Assembly: GCF_017744135.1 (NCBI RefSeq)
Contig: NZ_JAGHQU010000013.1
Span: forward strand, 1 to 64,000
Length of the DNA stretch: 64,000 nucleotides
Direction of reading: 5' to 3'
DNA from: Endozoicomonas sp. G2_2
GTDB lineage: Bacteria > Pseudomonadota > Gammaproteobacteria > Nevskiales > Salinisphaeraceae
Shown: positions 28,714 through 37,470 of the stretch, in pieces
Layout of the letters: every line of letters starts with the position of its first letter
Position numbering within the stretch: the stretch's first letter is position 1
Made by a program: the position numbers and the translations under genes
Notes under the pieces: generated by a model
Databases searched by the model: none
What the model was told of the DNA's origin: nothing
The model's input: the letters and a program-made list of their open reading frames with translations, nothing else

Positions 28714-29210
28714 ACGCGCTGCGACAGTGGTACGACGGTCTTGCGCCCCGCGAGCGCATCGCCGTGATCGCCGGCGCGATCGCGGTGGCATTCGCGCTGT
28801 TCTATTACGCCATATGGGTGCCGCTCGACAGCAGCGTTACCGAAGGCCGGATTCGCCTGAACGCCCAGGCGGAGGAAACACGCTGGGTGCTCGGCATTCG
28901 CGACGAAGCGCGGCTGCTGCAGGCCAGCGACACGCGGCGCCAGATTCAGGGCCGCAACGATTCGCTGCTGTCCATTGTCGACGCCACCAGCCGGGAGAAC
29001 GGTCTCGGCGAGGCCGTGCGCCGGATACAGCCCGATGACGACGATCAGGCGACGGTCACGCTCGAGAAGGCCAATTTCAACCAGATGCTTTTCTGGCTGC
29101 GCAGTCTGCAGCGCGACTACGGCGTCGCCGCCAGCCAGATGACGGTCACGCGCGACGAGGAATCGGGCACGGTTCAGGCGCGCATGACCCTGTCGCGAGG
29201 CGCCGCATGA
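28710..29210 (+). CDS. gspM: Type II secretion protein GspM
   Basis: A 166-residue inner-membrane protein: MNALRQWYDGLAPRERIAVI, a transmembrane helix at about residues 18-38, and a periplasmic ferredoxin-like domain with NLR-type helices (LLQASDTRRQIQGRNDSLLS) and FNQMLFWLRSLQRDYGVAAS. It binds GspL. I chose the ATG overlapping the gspL stop by four bases; the open frame upstream lies inside gspL. It overlaps gspN by four bases. Confidence 0.92.
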   Translation: MNALRQWYDGLAPRERIAVIAGAIAVAFALFYYAIWVPLDSSVTEGRIRLNAQAEETRWVLGIRDEARLLQASDTRRQIQGRNDSLLSIVDATSRENGLGEAVRRIQPDDDDQATVTLEKANFNQMLFWLRSLQRDYGVAASQMTVTRDEESGTVQARMTLSRGAA

Positions 29211-29962
29211 ATGCACGCATCCTGCGCTACGGCGCGATCGGTCTTGTCGCCTTCGTGATCGGCCTGGTCGCCTTTCTGCCGGGCCGTGTCGCCGCCGGCT
29301 GGGCGGAACAGATGGCGCCGGTCTCGCTGGGCGGTGTGACCGGGACCGTATTCGCGGGCCAGGCCAGCTATGCGTCCGGGCCCGGCGGTGCGGTCGAGAA
29401 TCTGCAGTGGACGCTGCATCCCGCGGCGCTGCTGATCGGGCGGCTGAGCGCGGATATCCGGATCGACTCCGATATCAACGGCTTCAGCGCCGAGGTGTCG
29501 CGGTCGCTGTTCGGCGCGACCACCCTGGAGAACGTCACCGGCAGCGCCTCGGCGGGCTGGCTCGCCAAGCTGGGCGGCTATACGTTCCTGCCGCTCTCCG
29601 GTGATATCAACGTGGATATCGAACGCGCCGCGTTCGACGACACGCTGCAGTTCGATGCCCTCTCCGGCCAGATCCGGCTCGGCAATACCCGCTGGGAACT
29701 GCTCAACCCCCCGGTTCAGCTCGGCCAGGTCACGACCGCGCTCACGAATACCGAGGAAGGCGTGCAACTGACGGTGGTCGACAGCAGTGGCCCGCTCGCG
29801 CTCGACGGGCAGATCACGATCGACAATAGCCGCCGCTATCGCATGGAAGCGGCGCTGCGCGCGCGGGCCGGCGCGGACCAGCGGCTCGGGTCGATGCTCG
29901 ACCAGCTCGGCAAGGCCGACGACGAAGGCTGGCATCGCGTACGCGAACAAGGACGGCTGTGA
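29207..29962 (+). CDS. gspN: Type II secretion protein GspN
   Basis: A 251-residue protein with an N-terminal membrane helix (YGAIGLVAFVIGLVAFLPGR) and a beta-rich domain (LGGVTGTVFAGQASYASG, VENLQWTLHPAALLIGRLSA) as in the T2SSN family, which is related to AsmA-type repeats. It is dispensable in some systems and its exact role is unclear. It closes the coupled gspLMN set and overlaps the next gene by four bases. Confidence 0.9.
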   Translation: MNARILRYGAIGLVAFVIGLVAFLPGRVAAGWAEQMAPVSLGGVTGTVFAGQASYASGPGGAVENLQWTLHPAALLIGRLSADIRIDSDINGFSAEVSRSLFGATTLENVTGSASAGWLAKLGGYTFLPLSGDINVDIERAAFDDTLQFDALSGQIRLGNTRWELLNPPVQLGQVTTALTNTEEGVQLTVVDSSGPLALDGQITIDNSRRYRMEAALRARAGADQRLGSMLDQLGKADDEGWHRVREQGRL

Positions 29963-31428
29963 GCCTGACACCAGCGGCCTGGCTGTCGCTGCCGTGGCTG
30001 GTGTTTCTCGGCTATGCGGTGATGGTGCTGCGCGCCACGCCGGGCCGTGCCGGCCCAATGGCGTTCTTCGGCGGCCACTCGTTGCAGGGTCGCGCGCCGG
30101 GAATCTGGTTGCTTGGCGCTTCGGCGGCCGTGTCCTGGGTGATGGCCAAGAGTGTCGACAACGCCATGAACCTGACGGTCGCCTTCGGCTGGTGGGGCGG
30201 TATCGGCTATGCCGCCTACTGGCTGGCCTTCGTGGTGGTGGCCATCGCGGTCTACTTCATCCGTACACGCGGCGGCGACACCTCGCTCGCCGCCTTTCTG
30301 GGCCGTAAATACGGCCTGCCGGCGACGCGGCTGTTCCTGGTCGTGATCGGCATTCGTCTGTTCAACGAGGTCTGGTCCAACACCAAGGTCGCCGCGTTGT
30401 ATTTCGGCGCGGAAGGCAGCGTCGGCTACTGGCTGGCCGCCCTGGCCTTTGCCGGTCTCACGCTCTACTACAGCCGACGCGGCGGTCTGCGCTCGTCGAT
30501 CGTGACCGACGCCATCCAGATGCTGCTGATCGCGCTTCTGCTGGTCATCACGCTGACGGTACTGGCGCCCGGTGTGGCGGCCAGCGGCGTGCCGAGCGTC
30601 GCCAACGGCGGCCTGCGTCCCGACATGGTCGCGGGCGGCATCACCTTTTTCATACTCGCACTGGTGCAGACGCTGTCCTACGGTTTTCACGACCCGGTAC
30701 TCACCGACCGCGCCTTCGTGAGCCCGCCGCTGAAGATGGTCGCCAGCTTCGTACTCGCCGCGCTGCTCGGCGGCACACTCATCGCCGGCTTCAGCGTCGC
30801 GGGCCTGTATGCACTGGTCAACGGTATCGATCCGGCGCCCTCGGTCGCGATCGCCATCCCCATGGCGCTCGGCCTGGGCATGCTGCTGCTGTTCAACGCC
30901 GTGATGCTGGCCAGTGCCGGGTCGACGCTCGACTCCACCTTCGCGTCCACGGCGAAGTTCGGCGCCCGCGACTGGCGGATCGCCCGCGCGGTGCCGACGC
31001 TCGACGACCAGGCGCGCGGGCGCCGGGCGATGTGGATCATCGCGCTGTTGGGCAACCTGCCATTGCTGTCGTTCTATATCGACGGCGTCGGCCCGGCGGT
31101 CATCGCCGCCACCACCATCAGCGGTACCGCGATCATGGGCCTCGCGCCGATCTTTCTGCTGGCCTGGGTTCGCCCGGCCGGCACCCTGTCTTTTCACCTC
31201 GCGCTCTGGCCCGGCGTGCTGATCGGTTTGCTACTGGCACTACAGAAGCTTGCCGATCTGCCCACGATTCCCGACTGGGTTCATCTCGGCACCGGCCCTT
31301 ACGCGCAGACGCTGGGCATCAACGTCTGGGGTCTTGCCCTGTGTACGGTGCTGTTTCTGACCGGCGCCGTGATCGACCTGCTGCGCGGTCGCGTGGTCTA
31401 CCCGGTGCGTTCGAACTCGTTTTCCTGA
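29959..31428 (+). CDS. Sodium:solute symporter family protein
   Basis: A 489-residue integral membrane protein with about thirteen hydrophobic segments. It fits the SSF fold: GASAAVSWVMAKSVDNAMNL near residues 52-71, then SLAAFLGRKYGLPATRLF, FNEVWSNTKVAALYF and SAGSTLDSTFASTAKFGARD, the segment with conserved Ser/Thr near the sodium site. The substrate cannot be read from sequence; it is divergent from proline or pantothenate permeases. The GTG start overlaps the gspN stop (GTGA), so it is translationally coupled to the secretion operon, which is unusual. Its 3' end overlaps cfa by 31 bases, tail to tail. Confidence 0.82.
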   Translation: MSLTPAAWLSLPWLVFLGYAVMVLRATPGRAGPMAFFGGHSLQGRAPGIWLLGASAAVSWVMAKSVDNAMNLTVAFGWWGGIGYAAYWLAFVVVAIAVYFIRTRGGDTSLAAFLGRKYGLPATRLFLVVIGIRLFNEVWSNTKVAALYFGAEGSVGYWLAALAFAGLTLYYSRRGGLRSSIVTDAIQMLLIALLLVITLTVLAPGVAASGVPSVANGGLRPDMVAGGITFFILALVQTLSYGFHDPVLTDRAFVSPPLKMVASFVLAALLGGTLIAGFSVAGLYALVNGIDPAPSVAIAIPMALGLGMLLLFNAVMLASAGSTLDSTFASTAKFGARDWRIARAVPTLDDQARGRRAMWIIALLGNLPLLSFYIDGVGPAVIAATTISGTAIMGLAPIFLLAWVRPAGTLSFHLALWPGVLIGLLLALQKLADLPTIPDWVHLGTGPYAQTLGINVWGLALCTVLFLTGAVIDLLRGRVVYPVRSNSFS

Positions 31429-32639
31429 ATCCGGCGCGGCGCGGCCGCCAGATTCTTGTAGAGATAATCGCGGGTCACCGGCACGGTATCGTTTTCGTGC
31501 GCCAGCTGGATATGGAACACCACCAGTTCACCCCAGCGAAAGATCGCCTGGCAACCGAGCAGATAGAACTCCCACATCCGACAGAACCGCTCGCCGAGAC
31601 GCTCGCGAAAGGCGTCGCGATGATGCTGAAAACGCCGATTCCAGCAGTCCAGCGTACGCGCGTAGTGCAGCCGCCAGATCTCCAGGTCCGACAGGCTCAT
31701 GCCGGTGTGCTCGACGCAGGGCGCGACTTCGGACAGGGACGGAATGTAGCCGCCCGGGAAGATGTATTTCTCGATCCAGCCCTGGGTGGACTCGATCGGC
31801 GGGCCGTTGCGCCCGATGGTATGGATGAGACTGCGGCCGCCGGGTTTGAGCAGCCGATGCACCTGGTCGAAGAACACCTGAAACTGCGGCCGCCCGACGT
31901 GCTCGAACATGCCGACACTCACGATCGCGTCGTAGCCCTGCGCGCAGTCGCCGTCGTGTTCCCGGTAGTCCTGCTGCAGGAATCTGACCCGATCCGCCAG
32001 CCCTTCCCGTGCCGCGCGCGAACACGCGTAGCCGTACTGGTCGTCCGATAGCGTAAGGCCCGTGACCCGTACGTCGTGGTGGCGCGCCAGATATAGCGCC
32101 AGCCCGCCCCAGCCACAACCGATATCCAGCACGTGATCGCCCGGCTGCAGACACAGCTTGCGGGCGATATGCCGGCACTTGGCCTGCTGTGCGGCCTCCA
32201 GGTCCATCTCCGCGGACTCGAAATAGGCGCAGGAGTACTGCATGTCCGCATCGAGAAATTTCTCGAACAGCTCGTGGTCGATATCGTAATGGTGCTTGAC
32301 GTTACGGCGCGCGCGCAGCCGCGAGTTGGCTTCGCGCAGCCCGCGCAGCGCGTGCCGGGCCAGATCGAGAATGCGGCTGGAACGGAAATTGTCGACGTTG
32401 GCGAAATACAGTTCGAACAGGGCCAGCAAGCCGCCTTCGCCCGGCCACCAGTCGCCGTCCATATACGCCTCGCCAAACGCCATCTCCGGATCGGACAGCA
32501 GCCGTGCCAGCACCCGACGGTCGCGCAGATGGATATGAGCGGTGGGTGATCCCTGGCCAATCAATTGGGTATTGGCATCCGGATAATGAATCACGAGGGT
32601 GCCGTGATTGATGAGCCGGTCGAAAAAACGCGTTTTCAT
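31398..32639 (-). CDS. cfa: Cyclopropane-fatty-acyl-phospholipid synthase
   Basis: A 413-residue enzyme that transfers a methylene from S-adenosylmethionine to unsaturated acyl chains of membrane phospholipids. The N-terminal lipid-binding domain (about 1-130) includes MAFGEAYMDGDWWPGEG. The methyltransferase core has VLDIGCGWGGLALYLA (about 165-180), GLTLSDDQYGYA and SVGMFEHVGRPQF. The C-terminal CFAS motifs are EKYIFPGGYIPSL and ARTLDCWNRRF. Cyclopropanation protects against acid and osmotic stress. A sigma70-like promoter with an inverted repeat lies just upstream. Confidence 0.95.
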   Translation of the reverse strand: MKTRFFDRLINHGTLVIHYPDANTQLIGQGSPTAHIHLRDRRVLARLLSDPEMAFGEAYMDGDWWPGEGGLLALFELYFANVDNFRSSRILDLARHALRGLREANSRLRARRNVKHHYDIDHELFEKFLDADMQYSCAYFESAEMDLEAAQQAKCRHIARKLCLQPGDHVLDIGCGWGGLALYLARHHDVRVTGLTLSDDQYGYACSRAAREGLADRVRFLQQDYREHDGDCAQGYDAIVSVGMFEHVGRPQFQVFFDQVHRLLKPGGRSLIHTIGRNGPPIESTQGWIEKYIFPGGYIPSLSEVAPCVEHTGMSLSDLEIWRLHYARTLDCWNRRFQHHRDAFRERLGERFCRMWEFYLLGCQAIFRWGELVVFHIQLAHENDTVPVTRDYLYKNLAAAPRRIQENEFERTG

Positions 32640-32701
32640 GACGTTCCCGCTCCCGCGGACAACGCGCAGAAGACGTCATCCGCCGTTTCATGCCTGAATC
32701 G

Positions 32702-32745
32702 ATCATAACCAAAAACCACATACGTGTACATTACATCGTTAATGT
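32702..32745 (-). promoter_or_regulatory. cfa promoter with overlapping inverted repeat
   Basis: On the minus strand TGTACA (32725-32730) and TATGAT (32702-32707) are 17 bases apart and point at cfa. An inverted repeat ACATTA-N6-TAATGT (32728-32745) overlaps the -35 edge and could be an operator or activator site. The factor that binds it is unknown. Confidence 0.5.
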
Positions 32746-33083
32746 GCGCCCGTACTGCATACCGTGCGATGACGGCGGGCGCTCGGCGCACCGCGGTACT
32801 GACGATTGAAAAAATGCCGTCCGGGCGCTGATTTGGCTCGCGTTTGTGCTGGCTTGCGGACGATCACAAATTTAGGAGACTTGCGGACCGACCTGGCCCG
32901 CCAAGAAGCTGCGATATGTAAGCGTCACGGCCAGACGACGCACTCGCTACACAGCCACGGCACGGGCTAACGGGCCCGTAACCGCGGGCGGGGTCTCGAA
33001 ACACGGGCCATGACCGCTATCATGCCGTCAGCTTGATTTCCTTCGGAGTGCATCCCGATGCCGGTCCCCATCGCCCATGCCAT
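32746..33083. other. Intergenic region between cfa and the dehydrogenase gene
   Basis: About 340 bases with no gene I can support. A Shine-Dalgarno-like GGAG followed by ATG at 33058-33060 opens a 23-codon reading frame that is out of frame with the dehydrogenase and ends near 33127. It may be a chance start or mark the true start of the downstream gene if the sequence holds a one-base error. Confidence 0.4.
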
Positions 33084-34103
33084 ATGCCTGCGCGGCTCGC
33101 TGTTCAGTCCCGGGCCCTGCTGTCCGTGAGCCCGTCGTCTGCCCGCGCGCTCTGGCTGCGCCCGCCCAACGAGAGCTTTGTCGCCGAAGAGCGCCTCGGG
33201 CCGCCCGCGCCCGGCGCATTGACCGTATGCACGCGCTACACCGCCGTCAGTCGCGGCACTGAAACGCTGGTCTACACCGGCCGCGTGCCGGCCAGCGAGT
33301 ACGCACGAATGCGCGCGCCATTCCAGGCCGGTGAACTGCCCGGGCCGGTCAAGCACGGCTACGCGAACGTCGGCGTCGTGGAAGCCGGGCCGGAGGACTG
33401 GCTCGGGCGGCATATCTTCTGTCTGTACCCACATCAGACGCGGTTTCATATCGACCCCGCGTCGGCGGTGTTGCTGCCCGACGACGTGCCGCCCGAGCGC
33501 GCAGTGCTCGCCGCCAACATGGAAACCGCGGTCAACGCGCTCTGGGACGCCGGTCTTGGCATTGGCGACCGCGTGACCGTGATCGGCGCGGGCGTGATCG
33601 GTGGCCTCATCGCGGGGCTTGCGGTCGGCACGCCCGGCGTCGATGTGGAACTGGTGGACATCGATGAACGCAAACGCGCGCTCGCCGACGCGCTCGATGT
33701 GGCCTTTCGCGCCCCCGAACACGCGACGCGCGAACGCGACATCGTCATCCATGCCAGCGCCACCGAGGCGGGGCTCGCCACCGCGATCGGCCTCGCCGGC
33801 TTCGAGGCCACTGTGCTCGAAATGAGCTGGTACGGCGAACAGCCCGTGACCGTGCCGCTCGGCGGGCCGTTCCATTCGAAACGACTCACCTTGCGGTCGA
33901 GTCAGGTCGGCGCCGTATCGCCCGGCCGCCGCCCCCGACGTGATCACGGCTCGCGGCTGGCACTGGCCGTGTCGCTGCTCAACGATGCACGCTTCGATGC
34001 GCTGATTGCGCCCGACGTCGCCTTCGAGACATTGCCCGACGTCATGGCACGCCTGGCCGACCCGGACGATGCCACGCTCTGCCAGCGCATCCGCTACGAC
34101 TGA
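33084..34103 (+). CDS. MDR-superfamily zinc-type alcohol dehydrogenase-like protein
   Basis: A 339-residue oxidoreductase of the medium-chain dehydrogenase type. It has SARALWLRPPNESFV near the start, SRGTETLVYTGRVPASEYAR, ANMETAVNALWDAGLGIGDR, and the Rossmann motif VTVIGAGVIGGLIAGLAVG (about residues 165-183). The usual cysteine-rich structural zinc loop is absent, so zinc dependence is doubtful. It probably oxidises or reduces a side chain in the pathway encoded by its neighbours. The start is uncertain: I took the ATG at 33084, a GTG at 33126 is closer to the conserved region, and the best ribosome-binding site precedes an out-of-frame ATG at 33058. Confidence 0.78.
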   Translation: MPARLAVQSRALLSVSPSSARALWLRPPNESFVAEERLGPPAPGALTVCTRYTAVSRGTETLVYTGRVPASEYARMRAPFQAGELPGPVKHGYANVGVVEAGPEDWLGRHIFCLYPHQTRFHIDPASAVLLPDDVPPERAVLAANMETAVNALWDAGLGIGDRVTVIGAGVIGGLIAGLAVGTPGVDVELVDIDERKRALADALDVAFRAPEHATRERDIVIHASATEAGLATAIGLAGFEATVLEMSWYGEQPVTVPLGGPFHSKRLTLRSSQVGAVSPGRRPRRDHGSRLALAVSLLNDARFDALIAPDVAFETLPDVMARLADPDDATLCQRIRYD

Positions 34104-34142
34104 TCGTTCGTCGATTCCTGTTCAAAGCCGCAAGGAGATTGC

Positions 34143-34541
34143 ATGTTCAGCCTGACCGTTCGCGATCATTTCATGATCGCCCACAGCTTCACCGGCGAGA
34201 TATTCGGCCCCGCACAGCAGACCCACGGCGCCACCTATGTGGTGGACGTGACCTTCATGCGGCCGGAACTGGACGGCGACGACCTGGTCGTCGACATCGG
34301 CCTCGCGAGCGCGGCGCTCAAGCAACAGCTCGCCACACTCAACATGCGCAATCTCGACGAAGCCAGCGAATTTCGCGGCCACAACACCACAACCGAGTTT
34401 CTCGCCAAGGCCGTGTTCGATCGCCTGCGCACCGCCATCCGTTCCGGCGATCTGGGCCAGAGCGCCAAGGATCTGTCGGCACTGCGCGTCACGCTGGCCG
34501 AATCCCATATCGCCTGGGCGACTTTCGAAGGCGATCTTTGA
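34143..34541 (+). CDS. Divergent 6-pyruvoyl-tetrahydropterin synthase/QueD-family protein
   Basis: A 132-residue T-fold protein. Family landmarks are present but altered: IAHSF keeps the first zinc histidine; the usual HGH motif reads THGAT, so the third residue is Ala; and the Cys of the GKC segment is missing (GEIFGPAQQ). HNTTTEFLA stands where PTxENLA is usual, and ESHIAWATFEGDL keeps the substrate-binding Glu. Normal family members convert 7,8-dihydroneopterin triphosphate. This one probably binds a pterin-like or purine-derived ligand without the standard chemistry. Its stop overlaps the TTG start of the glycosyltransferase gene. Confidence 0.8.
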   Translation: MFSLTVRDHFMIAHSFTGEIFGPAQQTHGATYVVDVTFMRPELDGDDLVVDIGLASAALKQQLATLNMRNLDEASEFRGHNTTTEFLAKAVFDRLRTAIRSGDLGQSAKDLSALRVTLAESHIAWATFEGDL

Positions 34542-35617
34542 ACAACGGGCAGACGATAACGTTCATCATCGCCGGCCCGCTCGACCAGCCCACCGGCGGT
34601 TATCGCTACGACGCCCGCATCATCGCCGGACTACGCGCACACGGCTGGAGAGTCGCGGTGGTTGAACTGCCCGGCCGGTTCCCGCTGGCGGACGACGAGG
34701 CCGCCCGCGCGCTCGAGCGCACGTTATCGGGCTGCGAAGCCGGATCGCGCGTCGTCATCGACGGCCTCGCCGGCGGCGGTCTGCCGGATGTCGTCGGTCG
34801 CCACGCCGCACGACTTTCGATCACCGCGCTGGTGCATCACCCGCTCTGCGACGAGACCGGACTCGACATCGAAACGGCCGATGCGCTGCGCGCACGCGAA
34901 ACCGAGACGCTGTCGCATGCGGCGTGCATCATCGCCACCAGCCGTTTTACCCGCGAACGCCTGCATGAGCTCGGCCTCACCACAAACGACGCCGTGGTGA
35001 TCGAACCCGGCGTTGAAGATCCGCCCCGCGCCAAAGCGCGACGCCGCACACCCAGCGCCGGCACGCCCCGGCGACTGCTGTGCGTGGCCACACTCATTCC
35101 GCGCAAGGGACACGCGATCCTCGTCGAGGCGCTCGCCCGGATTGCGGACCTGGACTGGCAGTGCGCCTTTGTCGGCGCCACCGATCGCGATCCCGAACAC
35201 ACCGCCGTGATCGAAACCGCGATTTCCAAGGCCGGCCTTTCGGATCGCGTCACGCTCCACGGCGCGGTCGACGAATCGCGGCTGGACGCACACTATGCGG
35301 ACGCCGACCTGTTCGTGCTGGCGTCCCACTACGAGGGCTACGGCATGGTGATCACCGAGGCGATCGCGCACGCACTGCCGGTCGTCACGACCACCGGCGG
35401 TGCGCTTGCCCATACCTTGCCGGCCGGCGCCGGCCGCGCAACGCCGCCGGGCGACGCGGACGCATTCGCCACCGCGCTGCGTACGATCATGACCGATCGC
35501 AGCGCGTACACGGCCGCACGCCAGGCGGCACAGACGGCCGGCGCGCGGCTGGGCGACTGGCCCGAGGCCGCACGGGCCTTCGCAGCGGCACTCCAGACAT
35601 CGGGGCAACGAACATGA
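34538..35617 (+). CDS. GT4-family glycosyltransferase
   Basis: A 359-residue GT-B glycosyltransferase. The N-terminal domain begins with ITFIIAGPLDQPTGGYRYDA, a glycine-rich acceptor loop. The C-terminal nucleotide-sugar domain has RRLLCVATLIPRKGHAILVE and the family motif EGYGMVITEAIAHALPVVTT (about residues 266-285) with the conserved EGYG/E pair. It would attach a sugar from a nucleotide donor to a small molecule or polysaccharide. The start is TTG overlapping the upstream stop (TTGA); no better start is near. Between a pterin-synthase homologue and a methyltransferase, a small-molecule acceptor is likely, which is inference. Confidence 0.85.
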   Translation: MNNGQTITFIIAGPLDQPTGGYRYDARIIAGLRAHGWRVAVVELPGRFPLADDEAARALERTLSGCEAGSRVVIDGLAGGGLPDVVGRHAARLSITALVHHPLCDETGLDIETADALRARETETLSHAACIIATSRFTRERLHELGLTTNDAVVIEPGVEDPPRAKARRRTPSAGTPRRLLCVATLIPRKGHAILVEALARIADLDWQCAFVGATDRDPEHTAVIETAISKAGLSDRVTLHGAVDESRLDAHYADADLFVLASHYEGYGMVITEAIAHALPVVTTTGGALAHTLPAGAGRATPPGDADAFATALRTIMTDRSAYTAARQAAQTAGARLGDWPEAARAFAAALQTSGQRT

Positions 35618-36450
35618 GCGCGCACGCCTATTTCGCCGGCGACTGGCTCGCCTTGCGCGAACCGCTCGACCACGCCAGCCGCGACGCGTCACTGACGACG
35701 CGCGCCGCCCGCGCGCTCGACGCCGGGCCCGTCGCCGAGAAGACGATCGTGGATCTGGGCTGTGGCAGCGGCTCGAACCTGCGCTACCTCGCCCCGCGGC
35801 TACCCGGTCCGCAGCGCTGGCATCTGCTCGATCACGACCGAACGCTTCTCGACGCCGCGAGCGCCGACAACTGCCGCGACCGCGACGGCAGGCGGCCGAC
35901 AATCGAGACGCATGAGACGAATCTCGCCGATACGGCCTGGCATACGCTGCTCGACGACGCCGATCTGGTGACCGCATCCGCGCTGTTCGATCTGGTTACC
36001 GCAGACTGGGTCGGCAGCCTGGCAGACGCCTGCGCACAGCGACGTCTTCCTGCCCTGTTCGTGCTGAGCGTGGATGGCGCCATCGATCTGCAGCCAAGCG
36101 ACCCCGAGGATCCACGGGTACTCGCACGCCTGCAGGCGCATCAGGCCCGCGACAAGAGCTTTGGCGCGGCCCTCGGCACGGACGCGCCCCGGGTCATCAG
36201 GCTGGCGTTTTCGCGGGCCGGCTACACGGTACATGCGGCCGATGCGGTCTGGGTTATCGACGACGCGGCGCAGACCGCGGTCGCAACAGCACTCGTTACC
36301 GGCTGGCGCGACGCGGCGATCGAACAGTCGCCGTCGGAGGGTGACCGCATCTCGCAATGGGCCGAACGCCGCTGTCGGCAGCTGCGGGCGGGCGAACTGC
36401 GAATCGCCGTCGGCCATCAGGATCTGTTCGCCATGCCGGGAACCCGCTGA
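35614..36450 (+). CDS. Class I SAM-dependent methyltransferase
   Basis: A 278-residue protein with a Rossmann methyltransferase motif I IVDLGCGSGSNLRYLAPRL (about residues 45-63), WHLLDHDRTLLDAA (motif II region) and DADLVTASALFDLVTADWVG. The C-terminal half (FGAALGTDAPRVIRLAFSRA, GHQDLFAM) does not point to a known substrate. The ATG overlaps the glycosyltransferase stop by four bases, so the two are made together. It probably methylates the product of this cluster. Confidence 0.85.
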   Translation: MSAHAYFAGDWLALREPLDHASRDASLTTRAARALDAGPVAEKTIVDLGCGSGSNLRYLAPRLPGPQRWHLLDHDRTLLDAASADNCRDRDGRRPTIETHETNLADTAWHTLLDDADLVTASALFDLVTADWVGSLADACAQRRLPALFVLSVDGAIDLQPSDPEDPRVLARLQAHQARDKSFGAALGTDAPRVIRLAFSRAGYTVHAADAVWVIDDAAQTAVATALVTGWRDAAIEQSPSEGDRISQWAERRCRQLRAGELRIAVGHQDLFAMPGTR

Positions 36451-36471
36451 CGCCGGTCGCCGCGGGCATCG

Positions 36472-37305
36472 CTAGTCGCGCAGATCGAGGTCGAAGAACA
36501 TGTCCGCGCCCATGGGCTGGCTGCGACACGGCGGCCGGAGCGCGCTGTCGAGGCGCGCGATCGGCGCCAGCGACACGGCCGGACGCCCCGAACCGATGAT
36601 CAGCGGCGCGACGACCACATGCAGGCGATCCAGCAGCCCGGCCTGGAGAAAACGCGAGATCGTCACACCGCCGCCCTCGATCAACACCCGCGTGAGGCCA
36701 CGCTCGGCCAGGCAGTCCAGAATCGATTGGGGCGACACGCCGTCTTCGCCCACGTCGATGCCGACACATTCGACACCCCGGCCGATCGCCGCATGCGGGT
36801 GGCCCACCAGATGCAACGTCGGCGCCGCACCGTCGCGAAACACCTTGCACGCGCCGCTCACGCGTGCGCGGGGGTCGAGCACCACGCGAACGGGATTGCT
36901 ACCCTCGGCGTGACGCACGGTCAGCTGTGGATCGTCGGCTGCCACCGTACCGGCACCCACCACCACGGCATCCACCAGCGCGCGCAGACGATGCAGATGC
37001 ACGCGGCTGGCTTCGCCGGTCACATAGTGCGAGTGGCCGCTCTCGGTTGCGATGCGCCCGTCCAGGCTCTGGCCGATCTGGGCGATCACGAACCGCGAGC
37101 CGCCGAACGCCACCGGCAGCAACGCGTCCAGAAGCGCCGCCGCCGCGGGTGTCACCTCGGCCTCGCTGTACCAGCGAAACTGCGCATCCAGGTGCAGTTC
37201 CGGGGCGTGGTCGGCAGCAGCCGCGAGTACCGCCGGCAGGGCCGGCAAGCGCCTGCGTGCATCCTGAATCAATTGCCAGGCGTAGCTTTCGTCGATCACA
37301 GCCAT
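36472..37305 (-). CDS. RibD C-terminal-type (dihydrofolate reductase-like) reductase
   Basis: A 277-residue protein whose main domain (about residues 70-270) matches the RibD_C/DHFR-like fold: RFVIAQIGQSLDGRIATESG, LRALVDAVVVGAGTVAADDP, NPVRVVLDPRARV and LTRVLIEGGGVTISRFLQAG. In riboflavin synthesis this fold reduces the ribosylamino group using NADPH. No deaminase domain is present; the first 70 residues are unrelated. The ATG at 37303-37305 has GGGAG upstream. It is convergent with the methyltransferase gene and divergent from the GTP cyclohydrolase gene, which makes a stand-alone riboflavin role unlikely. Confidence 0.87.
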   Translation of the reverse strand: MAVIDESYAWQLIQDARRRLPALPAVLAAAADHAPELHLDAQFRWYSEAEVTPAAAALLDALLPVAFGGSRFVIAQIGQSLDGRIATESGHSHYVTGEASRVHLHRLRALVDAVVVGAGTVAADDPQLTVRHAEGSNPVRVVLDPRARVSGACKVFRDGAAPTLHLVGHPHAAIGRGVECVGIDVGEDGVSPQSILDCLAERGLTRVLIEGGGVTISRFLQAGLLDRLHVVVAPLIIGSGRPAVSLAPIARLDSALRPPCRSQPMGADMFFDLDLRD

Positions 37306-37470
37306 GCGTCTCCCGCCGCTTGCATAGACAATCCGATGCGGCGGGCGTCGCCGCGCGGCAGGCAACTCTAGGATAATGCCGCGCGCCACGCGAACCGACG
37401 CAGGCCCGCACCGACGTATAGACGCGTTGGCGCTTGATTTGAAAGCAACTGGTCCATACCGAGAGTAAGC
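37306..37470. promoter_or_regulatory. Divergent control region of the reductase and cyclohydrolase genes
   Basis: This 165-base gap must hold the promoters of both genes. I do not find a convincing -35/-10 pair, nor an FMN riboswitch, which would need more room and conserved purine-rich loops. Flavin feedback control is therefore not evident. Confidence 0.35.

Noticed and set aside
37306-37470. FMN riboswitch before the GTP cyclohydrolase gene
   Set aside because: The gap is too short and lacks the conserved loop sequences of the RFN element.
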